Positions 43,203 through 52,179 of a stretch of 60,753 nt of DNA are shown one piece after another. Positions within the stretch are counted from its first letter, which is position 1, and each line of letters starts with the position of its first letter. The translations under genes were made by a program, and so were the position numbers. Source of the DNA: UBA1858 sp964636225 (GTDB taxonomy: Bacteria; Pseudomonadota; Gammaproteobacteria; UBA4575); assembly GCA_964636225.1 (NCBI GenBank), contig CAZWQM010000010.1, positions 1-60,753 of the forward strand. The letters run 5' to 3'. The notes below the pieces were generated by a model that worked only from the letters and a program-made list of their open reading frames with translations, was not told the origin of the DNA and did not search any database.

Positions 43203-43490
43203 ATGGCACTTTCAACGGAAGATGTTCGCGGTATCGCCAAGCTGGCAAAACTGCAGATTAATGAGGATGAGCTTGAGCATTACAAGCAGGATCTTTCACG
43301 CATATTGGAATTTGTCGAGCAAATGAATCAGGCCAATGTGGAGAATATTGAGCCCATGGCTCACCCGCAAGACATGATGCAGCTATTAAGAGCAGACGAA
43401 ATAACCGAAACGGATCAGCGTGAAAAGTTTCAGCAGATTGCGCCGGCCACGCAAGACGGTTTGTACCTGGTTCCCAAGGTAATCGAATAA
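43203..43490 (+). CDS. gatC: Asp-tRNA(Asn)/Glu-tRNA(Gln) amidotransferase subunit C
   Basis: 95 residues. LSTEDVRGIAKLAKLQINEDE and the AHPQDMMQLLRADEI linker that wraps GatA and GatB are typical of GatC. AAGGAG lies 7 nt before the ATG. Stabilises the GatCAB complex that amidates misacylated tRNA; with the tRNA-Gln at 56964 present, it may serve Asn, Gln or both. Confidence 0.95.
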   Translation: MALSTEDVRGIAKLAKLQINEDELEHYKQDLSRILEFVEQMNQANVENIEPMAHPQDMMQLLRADEITETDQREKFQQIAPATQDGLYLVPKVIE

Positions 43491-43528
43491 GCTTTGCGTT
43501 TTAAGTAATACACAATCAATTTTTATTT

Positions 43529-44977
43529 ATGCATAAGTTAACAATTGCGCAGCAGGCGAAAGCCCTATCTGAGAAACAATTCAGCAGTGAAGAATTAGTT
43601 CGGCACTACATTCAACGTATTGAAGCCTATGACAGACAACTAAATTCGTTCATTACATTTACCCCAGAGCAGTCGATCAGTCAGGCCCGACAGATCGATG
43701 CGAGTGGTGAAGCTGGAGAAATGCTTAAAGGTATTCCGATTGCGCTGAAAGACATTTTTTGCACAGATGGAACAAAAACTTCATGTGCTTCGCGCATTTT
43801 AGATAACTTTATTGCTCCGTATGATGCAACGGTTGTAACAAAGCTGGCTGATGCAGGAACCGTGTCCTTGGGTAAAACCAATATGGATGAATTTGCCATG
43901 GGTTCATCTTCTGAGTCCAGTTTTTACGGCGTAGTAAAAAATCCATGGGATACTGAGCGGGTTCCGGGTGGCTCATCCGGCGGTTCGGCGGCCGCTGTGG
44001 CCGCACGTTTAGTGCCAGCCAGTATGGGAACGGATACGGGTGGTTCAATAAGACAGCCTGCAGCACTTTGCGGAGTGACAGGATTAAAACCAACATATGG
44101 CCGTGTTTCACGCTTTGGCATGATTGCCTATGCCTCCAGTCTGGATCAGGGAGGACCTTTTGGCGTGAATGCAGAAGACTGTGCCTATATGTTGCAAGTC
44201 ATTGCAGGTCATGATCCCAAAGATTCCACCAGCGTAAATCAACCAGTCCCTGATTATGTGAGTGGTCTGTCCGAATTAGTTAAGGGTTTAAGGATCGGTT
44301 TGCCGCAAGAGTTTTTCCAGCAAGGACTGGATTCGGCTATTGCGGAAAAAATAGAACAGGCTTGTGACGTGCTAAAAAGTCTCGGCTGCCAAATCAAATC
44401 GATTTCATTGCCCAATGCGCGACTGGCTATTGCAGCTTACTACGTACTGGCCCCAGCAGAATGTTCATCCAATCTTTCTCGGTTTGATGGTGTGCGCTAT
44501 GGCTATCGCTGCGAGAATCCTGCCGGACTTGAAGATATGTATTGTCGTTCACGTAGTGAGGGTTTTGGTGAGGAAGTTAAACGACGTATTATGGTCGGAG
44601 CCTATGCATTATCCGCAGGATATTATGACGCATATTATCTCAAGGCACAAAAAATCCGGCGCCTGATAAGTGAAGACTATAAAGCCGCATTTAATGATGT
44701 AGATGTTGTGCTGAGCCCGACCACGCCAACCACCGCATTCAAAGTAAATGAAAAATCGGATGATCCCATTACCATGTATTTATCCGATATTTATACAATA
44801 GGTGTAAATCTTGCGGGCTTGCCCGGAATGTCGGTTCCGGTGGGATTTGAGCAAAACCTGCCAGTCGGCATGCAATTAGTCAGTAATTATTTTGAAGAAC
44901 AGCGTTTGCTGAATCTTGCTCATCAATATCAACAGCAAACAGATCATCATCTGCAAATACCCAAAGAATTTGAATAG
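43529..44977 (+). CDS. gatA: Asp-tRNA(Asn)/Glu-tRNA(Gln) amidotransferase subunit A
   Basis: 482 residues, amidase-signature enzyme. Catalytic Lys in IPIALKDIFCTDG, the Gly/Ser loop VPGGSSGGSAAAVAA and Ser nucleophile in TDTGGSIRQPAALCG form the Ser-cisSer-Lys triad. GSNYF-like QLVSNYFEEQRLLNLA ends the protein. Releases ammonia from Gln/Asn for use by GatB. Nine nt before gatB. Confidence 0.98.
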   Translation: MHKLTIAQQAKALSEKQFSSEELVRHYIQRIEAYDRQLNSFITFTPEQSISQARQIDASGEAGEMLKGIPIALKDIFCTDGTKTSCASRILDNFIAPYDATVVTKLADAGTVSLGKTNMDEFAMGSSSESSFYGVVKNPWDTERVPGGSSGGSAAAVAARLVPASMGTDTGGSIRQPAALCGVTGLKPTYGRVSRFGMIAYASSLDQGGPFGVNAEDCAYMLQVIAGHDPKDSTSVNQPVPDYVSGLSELVKGLRIGLPQEFFQQGLDSAIAEKIEQACDVLKSLGCQIKSISLPNARLAIAAYYVLAPAECSSNLSRFDGVRYGYRCENPAGLEDMYCRSRSEGFGEEVKRRIMVGAYALSAGYYDAYYLKAQKIRRLISEDYKAAFNDVDVVLSPTTPTTAFKVNEKSDDPITMYLSDIYTIGVNLAGLPGMSVPVGFEQNLPVGMQLVSNYFEEQRLLNLAHQYQQQTDHHLQIPKEFE

Positions 44978-44986
44978 GTCCAGTAT

Positions 44987-46420
44987 ATGGAATGGGAAGT
45001 CGTCATAGGGTTGGAAATACACGTCCAGCTAAATACCAAAACAAAAATATTTTCAGCCGCTGCCACCGCGTATGGGGCGCAACCCAACACTCAGGCCTGC
45101 GCAGTTGATCTGGGATTGCCTGGCGTACTGCCAGTGTTGAATAAAGAAGCTGTTGCCAAAGCGGCCATGTTTGGTTTGGCGATTGATGCGACCATTAACG
45201 ACGGTTCTGTGTTTGACCGTAAGAATTATTTCTACCCTGACTTGCCTAAAGGCTATCAAATCAGTCAGCTGGCGATACCCATCGTCGAGCATGGAAAACT
45301 GGAAATCACTCTTGAAGATGGCTCGACTAAAGTAGTGGGGATTACACGGGCACATCTGGAAGAAGATGCAGGCAAGTCGCTGCATGAAGATTTTGATGGC
45401 ATGACCGGAATAGATCTGAACCGTGCCGGTACACCTCTGATTGAAATAGTTTCAGAGCCGGAAATGAGTTCGGCCAAAGAAGCGGTCGCTTACATGAGAA
45501 AAATTCATTCTATCGTTCAGTATCTGGGGATCTGTGATGGCAATATGCAGGAAGGTTCATTTCGTTGCGATGCGAACGTATCAGTGAAGCGTAAAGGTGA
45601 CAGTGAGCTTGGTACAAGAACGGAAACAAAGAATCTTAATTCATTCCGTTTTGTTGAGCGTGCCATCAATTTTGAAATAGAACGTCAAATTGATGTACTG
45701 GAAAGCGGCGGTAAAGTAGTACAAGAAACACGGTTATATGACGCGGATGATGACTCAACACGTACTATGCGTAGTAAAGAAGAAGCTAACGATTATCGTT
45801 ATTTTCCGGATCCTGATCTATTACCTGTCAAGCTTGATGCTGATCTTTTAGAACAGTTGCAAAAAAATCTTCCCGAGCTGCCAGATGTTAAACAGAAACG
45901 GTTCTGTGAAGAATATGGTTTAAGTGCCGAAGATGCAGAGCAGCTGAGCGCATCTCGAGATACGGCCGACTATTTTGAGCAAGTAGTGAGTCACGCGCAA
46001 GGACAGGCTAAGTTGGCAGCCAACTGGGTTTCTGGAGAATTGTCGGGTGCTTTAAATCAAAACAATCTTGAGATTCGCCAAAGCCCTGTGAGCGCTGAAC
46101 GGCTCGCGCAGTTAATTTTACGAGTTGTTGATAATACAATCTCTGGCAAGATTGCCAAAGAGGTTTTTCAGGAAATATGGAATTCGAACAAAACACCTGA
46201 CCAGGTGATCGAAGAAAAAGGCTTGCAGCAAATTTCTGATGTGGGTGAACTTGAAGAGATTGTTGACAAGATCATCGCTGAAAACACCAAACAGGTTGAA
46301 CAATATTTGTCTGGCAAGGATAAGGTATTTGGTTTCTTTGTAGGAAATGTCATGAAGGCGACCAAAGGCAAAGCGAACCCTAAACAAGTGAATGATTTGT
46401 TGAAAAGCAAGCTGGTCTGA
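44987..46420 (+). CDS. gatB: Asp-tRNA(Asn)/Glu-tRNA(Gln) amidotransferase subunit B
   Basis: 477 residues. VVIGLEIHVQLNTKTKIFS, ACAVDLGLPGVLPVLN, the kinase-like core IGITRAHLEEDAGKS-type segment (VGITRAHLEEDAGKSLHE), GSFRCDANVSVK and TRTETKNLNSFRFVERAI, then a C-terminal YqeY-like helical domain (AKEVFQEIW, VFGFFVGNVMKATKGKANP). Phosphorylates and amidates Glu/Asp on tRNA. Stop is TGA. Confidence 0.98.
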   Translation: MEWEVVIGLEIHVQLNTKTKIFSAAATAYGAQPNTQACAVDLGLPGVLPVLNKEAVAKAAMFGLAIDATINDGSVFDRKNYFYPDLPKGYQISQLAIPIVEHGKLEITLEDGSTKVVGITRAHLEEDAGKSLHEDFDGMTGIDLNRAGTPLIEIVSEPEMSSAKEAVAYMRKIHSIVQYLGICDGNMQEGSFRCDANVSVKRKGDSELGTRTETKNLNSFRFVERAINFEIERQIDVLESGGKVVQETRLYDADDDSTRTMRSKEEANDYRYFPDPDLLPVKLDADLLEQLQKNLPELPDVKQKRFCEEYGLSAEDAEQLSASRDTADYFEQVVSHAQGQAKLAANWVSGELSGALNQNNLEIRQSPVSAERLAQLILRVVDNTISGKIAKEVFQEIWNSNKTPDQVIEEKGLQQISDVGELEEIVDKIIAENTKQVEQYLSGKDKVFGFFVGNVMKATKGKANPKQVNDLLKSKLV

Positions 46421-46508
46421 TTGTGCGCCTTATGTTCTCACACGCGCGACTGTCCGAGGTTTTGGTCGGCGTGGTTAATGTATCAAACTTGTTGAGTAAA
46501 GAGTTTTT

Positions 46509-47081
46509 ATGAATGTCCTGATTGTCTATGCGCATCCCAATCCGCTTAGTTTTAATCAATCTATTTTGCGAGTGGTTAATAATAGCTTTAAAAATAAAGG
46601 TGCAACGGTACGATTAAAAGATTTATATGCTGAGCGTTTTGACCCTGTGCTAGGTGAGGCGCAGTTGTCTTTGCAGAGTGAGGGCAAGCTGCCAGACGAT
46701 ATAAAGCGTGAGCAGGAACAGGTCAAATGGGCGGAAGTTATAGTAGTCATTTATCCCTTGTGGTGGTTTGATCGACCGGCGATTCTAAAAGGCTGGTTTG
46801 ATCGTGTTTTTACTAATGGTTTTGCATTTAGTTTTGATGAGCAGGGTGTCAAAGGTTTACTAAAGGGAAAGCGAGCTATGGTGGTAGTCACTGCGGGTGG
46901 CACCAAGGAAGATTTTGGTAAAAACGCAGATCAGCTCACTAAAAGCACCACAGAAGGTACGCTGGCTTTTTGCGGTATCACCGATATTGTCGATCGTGTA
47001 TTTTACTCTGTTCCTATTGTCAACGATGAGGCGCGCAAAAAAATGCTGGATGAATTGGAAGGGATGATAAAGGCATTCTGA
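46509..47081 (+). CDS. NAD(P)H dehydrogenase (quinone)/flavodoxin-fold protein, NQO1/KefF type
   Basis: 190 residues. FMN/FAD phosphate loop MNVLIVYAHPNPLSFNQSIL, IVVIYPLWWFDRPAILKGWFDRVF (the Y-P-L-W-W-F-x-x-P-A signature) and VVVTAGGTKEDFG. Two-electron quinone or nitroaromatic reductase, or an accessory of K+ efflux as KefF. No kef gene is adjacent, so a general detoxifying reductase is more likely. Confidence 0.88.
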   Translation: MNVLIVYAHPNPLSFNQSILRVVNNSFKNKGATVRLKDLYAERFDPVLGEAQLSLQSEGKLPDDIKREQEQVKWAEVIVVIYPLWWFDRPAILKGWFDRVFTNGFAFSFDEQGVKGLLKGKRAMVVVTAGGTKEDFGKNADQLTKSTTEGTLAFCGITDIVDRVFYSVPIVNDEARKKMLDELEGMIKAF

Positions 47082-47145
47082 TTGGCCTTTAATGCCGGCT
47101 GTTTGGCTAATTTGGCTGGCTCGCCCAAAACTTTTAAATTAGTGA

Positions 47146-47574
47146 TCAACGGGTATCTTCAGTCGTAACTGTTTTTCCTTCACGTTCCCATGTTCCTAAT
47201 AACTTATGTAAGGCGACAGGAACAATTTCAGTTGGATGTTCTGTGCAGTAATCTTTTAGCCAGGCAAATGTTTCTTCAGGTGCTGTATCACCAGATACAT
47301 CATAGGCGTCCTTATTTTCGTAATTAACGCCTGAAACAAATCCACTGGCCCAGGATTGGTAGAGTCGTATGTTTTGTATGGCTTGTTGAAAGCCGACATT
47401 TTTAGGCGTGATGTCATGAATTAATTGTTTGCAACTTGTACCTCCCCAGCCCTGGGCGCTAAAAGGTGTTGCCTCGCTGTCGTCGGTTTGTTTTATACTC
47501 GAAGTAGCACATCCGCTGACTAGCAGAATGATTATCAGTGCGAAAATGTAACGGGGTGTATGCATTGCTTGCAT
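47146..47574 (-). CDS. Lipoprotein of unknown function
   Basis: 142 residues. Signal with lipobox LVSGC after FALIIILLV (Cys about residue 22), so an outer-membrane lipoprotein is likely. Mature part has four further cysteines at regular places (SCKQLI, DYCTEH) and a helical, HdeA-like size: YQSWASGFVSGVNYENKDAYDV, APEETFAWLKDYCTEHP and LHKLLGTWERE. No family name. ATG 47574 or 47565 are both possible. Ends the EAL-remnant side. Confidence 0.65.
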   Translation of the reverse strand: MQAMHTPRYIFALIIILLVSGCATSSIKQTDDSEATPFSAQGWGGTSCKQLIHDITPKNVGFQQAIQNIRLYQSWASGFVSGVNYENKDAYDVSGDTAPEETFAWLKDYCTEHPTEIVPVALHKLLGTWEREGKTVTTEDTR

Positions 47575-47625
47575 TATACAGCTAATTGCGAGTAATGCGC
47601 GTGCGCTGGCAGACAGAATTTCCTG

Positions 47626-48833
47626 TTAGTCGAGTAGTCTTTCGTTACGACTCTGTGATGCGTGTAATGTGTTGCTTGTTTTTGCCATAAATTGTTCGTA
47701 GTCGGTAACGCGAAGAGGCTTGTTGAACAAATAGCCTTGTAAATAATCACAATCAAAAGAGATTAGGACATTTTTCTGTTGCTCTGTTTCTATGCCTTCT
47801 GCGACGACTTCCAAATTCAGTTTTTTGCACAGTTGAATAATCATCTGCACAATGGTCAGATCGCGGTCTGAATTGAGCATGGAGCGTATGAAAGACTGGT
47901 CAATTTTGATTAGATCAATCGGCAGTGTACGGATGTATGAAAGCGAAGAGAAGCCGGTGCCGAAATCATCGATAGAAAGACGCACGCCAATATCTTTTAA
48001 TATCTTAAGCCTGCGAATGACAATATCGGAGTCGATCATCATGGCTTGTTCGGTAATTTCTAGTTCCAGGCAGGGAGCAGGAAGATCGTATCGTTTAAGT
48101 GTGTTTTGTACGGTTTCGATAAAATCGGATGCTAAAAAGTGCTTTGGTGAAATGTTGACGGAAACATTCGTTGTTCCCATGTCTGTTTTTCGCCACTGAT
48201 TAATCTGGTGGCATGCTTCATCTATGACCCAGTTACCAATTGCAATAATCAGATTACTTTTTTCAGCTACCGGGATGAAGTCTGCGGGCGAAACAATCTG
48301 GCCATCATGCTGCCATCGTATTAAAGCTTCTGCGCTGCAAATGGAATTATCGTTTACATTGATTTTACGTTGGAAAAACAATTGAAATTCATTTTTGTGT
48401 AACGCATCGCGCAGGTTGTACTCCATTTTTAACAGTTTTTTCGTTTTCTCTTTAATGCCTGCATGAAAAATGGCAAAGGTATTTCTTCCGCTGGTTTGGG
48501 ATTTATACAGTGTTGAATCCGCGTTTCTTAATAGTTCGCTTATTGAGTTTCCATGTGCAGGGAAATCAGATATGCCAATACTGCATGTGACAGAGATTTC
48601 GCGTTCGTCTATCTTGAGCGGTTCATTGGAAATTTTACGTAATATTTCTTGTGCGATTGATTTTGATGATTCGCCATTGTGGTCTTTGTTAACCTCAAGT
48701 AACTAGCTAGAGCTGGAGAACTGATAAAGCAGAGTCTCCTCAGGGATGTTATCGATAGTTTGTTTTAACCTCTGCGTGGTCTGCAATACGGCGAGATCTG
48801 CAATGTTGTGACTAAAAGTGCTTGCGATTATTA
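47626..48833 (-). pseudogene. Remnant GGDEF-EAL cyclic-di-GMP phosphodiesterase
   Basis: The EAL domain is intact and complete from about 48426: EALIRWQHDGQIV, EITEQAMMI, IDDFGTGFSSLSYIR, IKIDQSF, EGIETEQQ and QGYLFNKPL, ending TAG 47626. Upstream the same frame is a broken GGDEF domain: IIASTFSHNIADLAVLQTTQ ... ETLLYQFSSSS, then TAG at 48703-48705, then LLEVNKDHNG, TCSIGISDFPAHG and LRNADSTLYKSQTSGRN. The GGDEF signature itself aligns with S-S-S-S-stop. The gene has no start: it begins abruptly beside the DUF4266 stop. An EAL-only product could be made from ATG 48426, which lacks a good ribosome-binding site. Confidence 0.85.
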
Positions 48834-49046
48834 GTTGCAGCCGCAACCACCTCCTGCAGAACCATAACCACCTGCAGCGGTCTCTTTGACAAAGTAAATA
48901 TGCTCACCCAGTGTTGCCGCGAGTGGATCAGGTGACCACGCCATTTCTTTTCTTGACAATGTGCCACGCTCCCATGGTTTAACCGTAGTGCAGCCCGTGT
49001 TTGTTAGCACAAGTAGTGCTGTTAAAGCGAGTATGAGTTTGCCCAT
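48831..49046 (-). CDS. DUF4266 lipoprotein
   Basis: 71 residues. Lipoprotein signal with LTNTGC (Cys about residue 19), then the DUF4266 pattern VKPWERGTLSRKEMAW..DPLAATLGEHIYFVKE and a Gly/Cys-rich end GGGCGCN. In other proteobacteria this gene stands between a TlpA-like thioredoxin and DUF3570, often with ApbE; here TlpA is upstream (overlapping by 25 nt) but DUF3570 is missing and the GGDEF-EAL remnant begins at once. The usual module probably loads or exports a surface protein complex; function unknown. Confidence 0.85.
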   Translation of the reverse strand: MGKLILALTALLVLTNTGCTTVKPWERGTLSRKEMAWSPDPLAATLGEHIYFVKETAAGGYGSAGGGCGCN

Positions 49047-49540
49047 AGTAATTTTTCGATTTCACTTTTGATTTTGTTATAGTCGCCTGACTTGTATCCA
49101 TTATGCACGTAGCGAATTACACCGGACTTATCAATTATGTAAGAAGTGGGCATTGCACTAACGCCAAATGATTCAGGAATTGCGCCAGATTTATCTGCAA
49201 GCACTTTGTAATAGATATTGATCTTGTTGGTGAAATCAGTGGCATCTTTTGAGTTTTCATCCAGATTGATGGCCAGTACAACAACATTGTCTCTTCCTTA
49301 GAAGGATGATTGTATATTTTCAAATTCTGGTAATGACTTTAAACATGGTGGGCACCACGATGCCCAAAAATCAACAAACATGACTTTGCCGGCGAGGTCT
49401 GTATTACTGATGGTTTCTGAGCCATCAAGTGAACGTGCTCGAAACGAGGGTGCGCTGTCACCTACATTGGCAGAGTATGCAAACTGTGATGTAACGATAC
49501 ATAAAAAAGGAACAAGCGCTATCTGAAAGTGTTTTAGCAT
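49022..49540 (-). pseudogene. TlpA-like thioredoxin-fold protein, interrupted by an in-frame TAA
   Basis: Signal peptide (ALVPFLCIVTSQFAYSA), then VGDSAPSFRARSLDG, VMFVDFWASWCPPCLKSLPE with the CPPC redox motif, and FENIQSSF followed by TAA at 49298-49300. The frame continues GRDNVVVLAINLDENSKD, PESFGVSAMPTSYIIDKSG (the cis-Pro loop) and VIRYVHNGYKSGDY to TAA 49022. So one stop splits an ordinary periplasmic TlpA (172 residues in total). It belongs to the TlpA-DUF4266 module and overlaps the next start. Confidence 0.88.
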
Positions 49541-49792
49541 TGGGAATATCCTCTCTATTTAAGTGTTCACAAGCTTAATTTGATTAGGGCTGTAATCGTG
49601 ACTGAGCTCACAATAATTGAGTTACCGCTTTAGATAATTAATGACTAAGACGAACCGCTGTAATTAATTCATTACCTGCGGACTTATGTATGTGACTGGT
49701 AATGATGGAAATTGATGCGGCAGTTCGTCGGCTTTAATGAGCCGTTAATCTTTGTCAGAGTGGTGTTTGCCGAGCTTTGAGTAAGGAAGGAG

Positions 49793-49820
49793 TTTTCAGA
49801 AAATGTTAATTTCCTGAAAA
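49793..49820. repeat. Near-perfect palindrome, possible terminator after the DsrC-like gene
   Basis: Arms TTTTCAGAAAAT and ATTTCCTGAAAA pair over 12 bp with one mismatch around a GTTA loop. It lies 7 bp beyond the stop of the DsrC-like gene. A/T-rich, so either a weak terminator or an operator. The remainder of 49541-49826 shows no gene. Confidence 0.4.
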
Positions 49821-49826
49821 TGATAT

Positions 49827-50147
49827 TTATAAGTCCAGCCAGAGTTTCAGAGGTTTTCTCATGCCGGCGATTTTGCAGCCTTGCTGTCCGTAGCCATAAG
49901 GGAACAATGCATATATGTACTTGCGAGTCGCCTTGTCTTTGCCAATATCATTGCACAGGTTTTTTAGAATAGTGCGCAACTCCGGTACAATGCCTGAGGT
50001 AAAATACAGATCCCGAATCATATGGATAACACGCCAGTGATCTTTGCTGAGCTCCAGCTTGGTTGCATTCGCCACATCTAATGCGAATTCTTCATTCCAG
50101 TCTTCAGGATCCAGCAGGAATCCGTCCTGATCGGTCTGTATAGTCAT
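49827..50147 (-). CDS. DsrC/TusE-family sulfur-relay protein with only one C-terminal cysteine
   Basis: 106 residues, family length. DGFLLDPEDWNEEFALDVA, LSKDHWRVIHMIRDLYF, SGIVPELRTILKNL and YIYALFPYGYGQQGCKIAGM are all diagnostic. DsrC carries two C-terminal cysteines, CysB inside the arm and CysA as penultimate residue; TusE keeps only CysA. Here Cys91 is the CysB position, but the tail ends KPLKLWLDL: position 102 is Leu, and three residues are added. So it cannot make the intramolecular disulfide or TusE-type relay; an auxiliary or regulatory DsrC paralogue is likely. Cys65 is elsewhere. Confidence 0.88.
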   Translation of the reverse strand: MTIQTDQDGFLLDPEDWNEEFALDVANATKLELSKDHWRVIHMIRDLYFTSGIVPELRTILKNLCNDIGKDKATRKYIYALFPYGYGQQGCKIAGMRKPLKLWLDL

Positions 50148-50183
50148 TTGTGGGCGTTTGATTTCTTTGTTTATTGTTTTGAG

Positions 50184-51026
50184 TTAACTGCAACGATTGG
50201 CTAAGGTTACACGTTCCAGTTGTTGTATGTCCTTCAGGGTTTTAGTTTTATTGTAACCTTTTTGAGAAAGATGTGCGCGCACTTCGGGCCCTTGCTGGTA
50301 ACCATGTTCAAGAATTAAAGTGCCCTTGGGCGATAAATAATTCACGGCATGCTCAATAATGTGAAGCAAATCTTTTAGCCCGTTGTGTTCGGAAAAAAGT
50401 GCGACTTCAGGTTCATATCTGGAAACTTCAAATTCAATTTCGGAATCATCTTGCGCAATATAAGGAGGGTTACTGACGATGAAATTAAAGTGACATTCAG
50501 TTATGGAATTAAACCAGTCGCTAACTATAAAAGTAATATTATTAATCTCTAATTGACTGGCATTTTGTTTGGCGAGCTCAATGCAGACTGGCGATATGTC
50601 GCAGGCAATGATTTCAGCGCCTGGTAATTCTTTAGCCAGTGCTATGGCGATGCATCCACTGCCGGTACCCAGATCAAGAATTTTCGGTTTGTCAGTGTTG
50701 GGTAAATTGGCTAGCGTCGTTTCTACAATAAGTTCCGTTTCCGGGCGTGGAATTAAAACATCAGGAGAAACAGTCAGAGGCAGTGACCAGAATTCCTTGC
50801 GTTGCTGAATATACGCCATGGGCTCGCCATTGATACGACGAAACAGATAATGCTGAAATAATTCAAAAGTTTCGTCATCGATTGACTCATCAGAATGAGC
50901 AAATAAAAACTCTTTTGACTTGCCACTTGAGAATGAGAGCAGAGTCAATGCTTCCTGGTGTGGACTGTCGACGTGGCTTTGTAATATCTCACGGCCTTGA
51001 TGAATAGCCTGTTGGATGATAGTCAC
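50184..51026 (-). CDS. prmC: Peptide chain release factor N5-glutamine methyltransferase
   Basis: 280 residues. SAM motif LDLGTGSGCIAIALA, acidic IIACDISPVC, and the catalytic NPPY at 186-189 in FIVSNPPYIAQ; PRPETELIVE and RRINGEPMAYI are family marks. Methylates the Gln of the GGQ motif in RF1/RF2 (here Q237 of PrfA, encoded by the gene just upstream). Operon hemA-prfA-prmC, 25 nt after prfA. Confidence 0.97.
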   Translation of the reverse strand: MTIIQQAIHQGREILQSHVDSPHQEALTLLSFSSGKSKEFLFAHSDESIDDETFELFQHYLFRRINGEPMAYIQQRKEFWSLPLTVSPDVLIPRPETELIVETTLANLPNTDKPKILDLGTGSGCIAIALAKELPGAEIIACDISPVCIELAKQNASQLEINNITFIVSDWFNSITECHFNFIVSNPPYIAQDDSEIEFEVSRYEPEVALFSEHNGLKDLLHIIEHAVNYLSPKGTLILEHGYQQGPEVRAHLSQKGYNKTKTLKDIQQLERVTLANRCS

Positions 51027-51051
51027 GAGCTATGAATGAGTGTTGCCGATA

Positions 51052-52137
51052 TTATGCGTTACTCAATGAGGCCAATTGTTCGGCCTGGTGTTCATTGATT
51101 AGAGGATCAATGATGTCGCTCAGATTGCCCTGCATCAATTCATCAAGCTTGTATAAAGTGAGATTGATGCGATGATCCGTTACACGTCCTTGAGGGAAGT
51201 TATAAGTGCGGATGCGTTCTGAACGATCGCCGCTTCCTACCAGGCTTTTACGCGTTGCGGCCTGTTCGGCAAATTGTTTGGACTGCTCGGCATCAAGCAG
51301 GCGCGCTTTTAACAAAGACATGGCACGAGCCTTGTTTTTATGCTGGGAACGCTCGTCCTGACATTCAACCACCACGCCGGTCGGCAGGTGAGTCAGGCGA
51401 ATGGCGGAATCAGTTTTATTTACATGCTGACCGCCCGCACCGGAAGCACGAAACGTATCAATACGCAGATCCGAGGGATTGATTTCCACATCTTCAATTT
51501 CATCGGCTTCAGGAAGAATGGCGACTGTGGCTGCTGAAGTGTGAACACGTCCTTGCGATTCAGTTTCAGGCACACGTTGTACCCTGTGTGCGCCGGATTC
51601 AAACTTGAGTAATGAGTAGGCGCCCTGTCCGACAATGCGTGCGATAATTTCCTTGTAACCGCCGTGATCTCCTTCGTTAGTGTTGACGACTTCTACCGAC
51701 CAGCGTTTCTGTTCAGCATAACGCGAATACATGCGAAATAAATCACCGGCAAAGATGGCGGCTTCATCTCCTCCGGTACCTGCTCGGATTTCTATAAATA
51801 CATTGCTGTTGTCCAAAGGATCTTTGGGTAACAACAGTTTTTGTAAATCAAGCTCAAGCGCTTCCTGTTGTTTTTGTAGCTCGGCAATTTCTTGCTGAGC
51901 CATTTCCTGCACGCTGGCATCGTCATCCGAAAGCATTTCTTTGGCGGCTGTCAGATCTTTAAGTGTTTGGGAGTACCTGCTAAAAGTGGTGACCACGGGC
52001 TCAAGCTGCGAATACTCCATGGAAAATTTTCTGAATTTATTCTGATCAGCAATAACATCAGGATCGGCTAATAGCCCGGCAATTTCCTGGTGGCGTTCCT
52101 GCAGGGATTCAAGTTTGCTGACAATTGAATCTTTCAT
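51052..52137 (-). CDS. prfA: Peptide chain release factor 1
   Basis: 361 residues. Catalytic GGQ at 235-237 in GAGGQHVNKTDSA, stop-recognition P-E-T at 190-192 in QRVPETESQGRVHTSA (the PxT motif reading UAA/UAG) and RAGTGGDEAAIFA. No frameshift; clearly functional. RF1 reads UAA and UAG, the stops seen in most genes here. 42 nt after hemA. Confidence 0.98.
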   Translation of the reverse strand: MKDSIVSKLESLQERHQEIAGLLADPDVIADQNKFRKFSMEYSQLEPVVTTFSRYSQTLKDLTAAKEMLSDDDASVQEMAQQEIAELQKQQEALELDLQKLLLPKDPLDNSNVFIEIRAGTGGDEAAIFAGDLFRMYSRYAEQKRWSVEVVNTNEGDHGGYKEIIARIVGQGAYSLLKFESGAHRVQRVPETESQGRVHTSAATVAILPEADEIEDVEINPSDLRIDTFRASGAGGQHVNKTDSAIRLTHLPTGVVVECQDERSQHKNKARAMSLLKARLLDAEQSKQFAEQAATRKSLVGSGDRSERIRTYNFPQGRVTDHRINLTLYKLDELMQGNLSDIIDPLINEHQAEQLASLSNA

Positions 52138-52179
52138 GATAAATGATAATTAAATAACGTTGCTTGGATGTTCGCGAAG

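Noticed and set aside
49135..49323. 62-aa minus-strand frame within TlpA
   Set aside because: Out of frame; the TlpA frame continues with family sequence on both sides of the stop.
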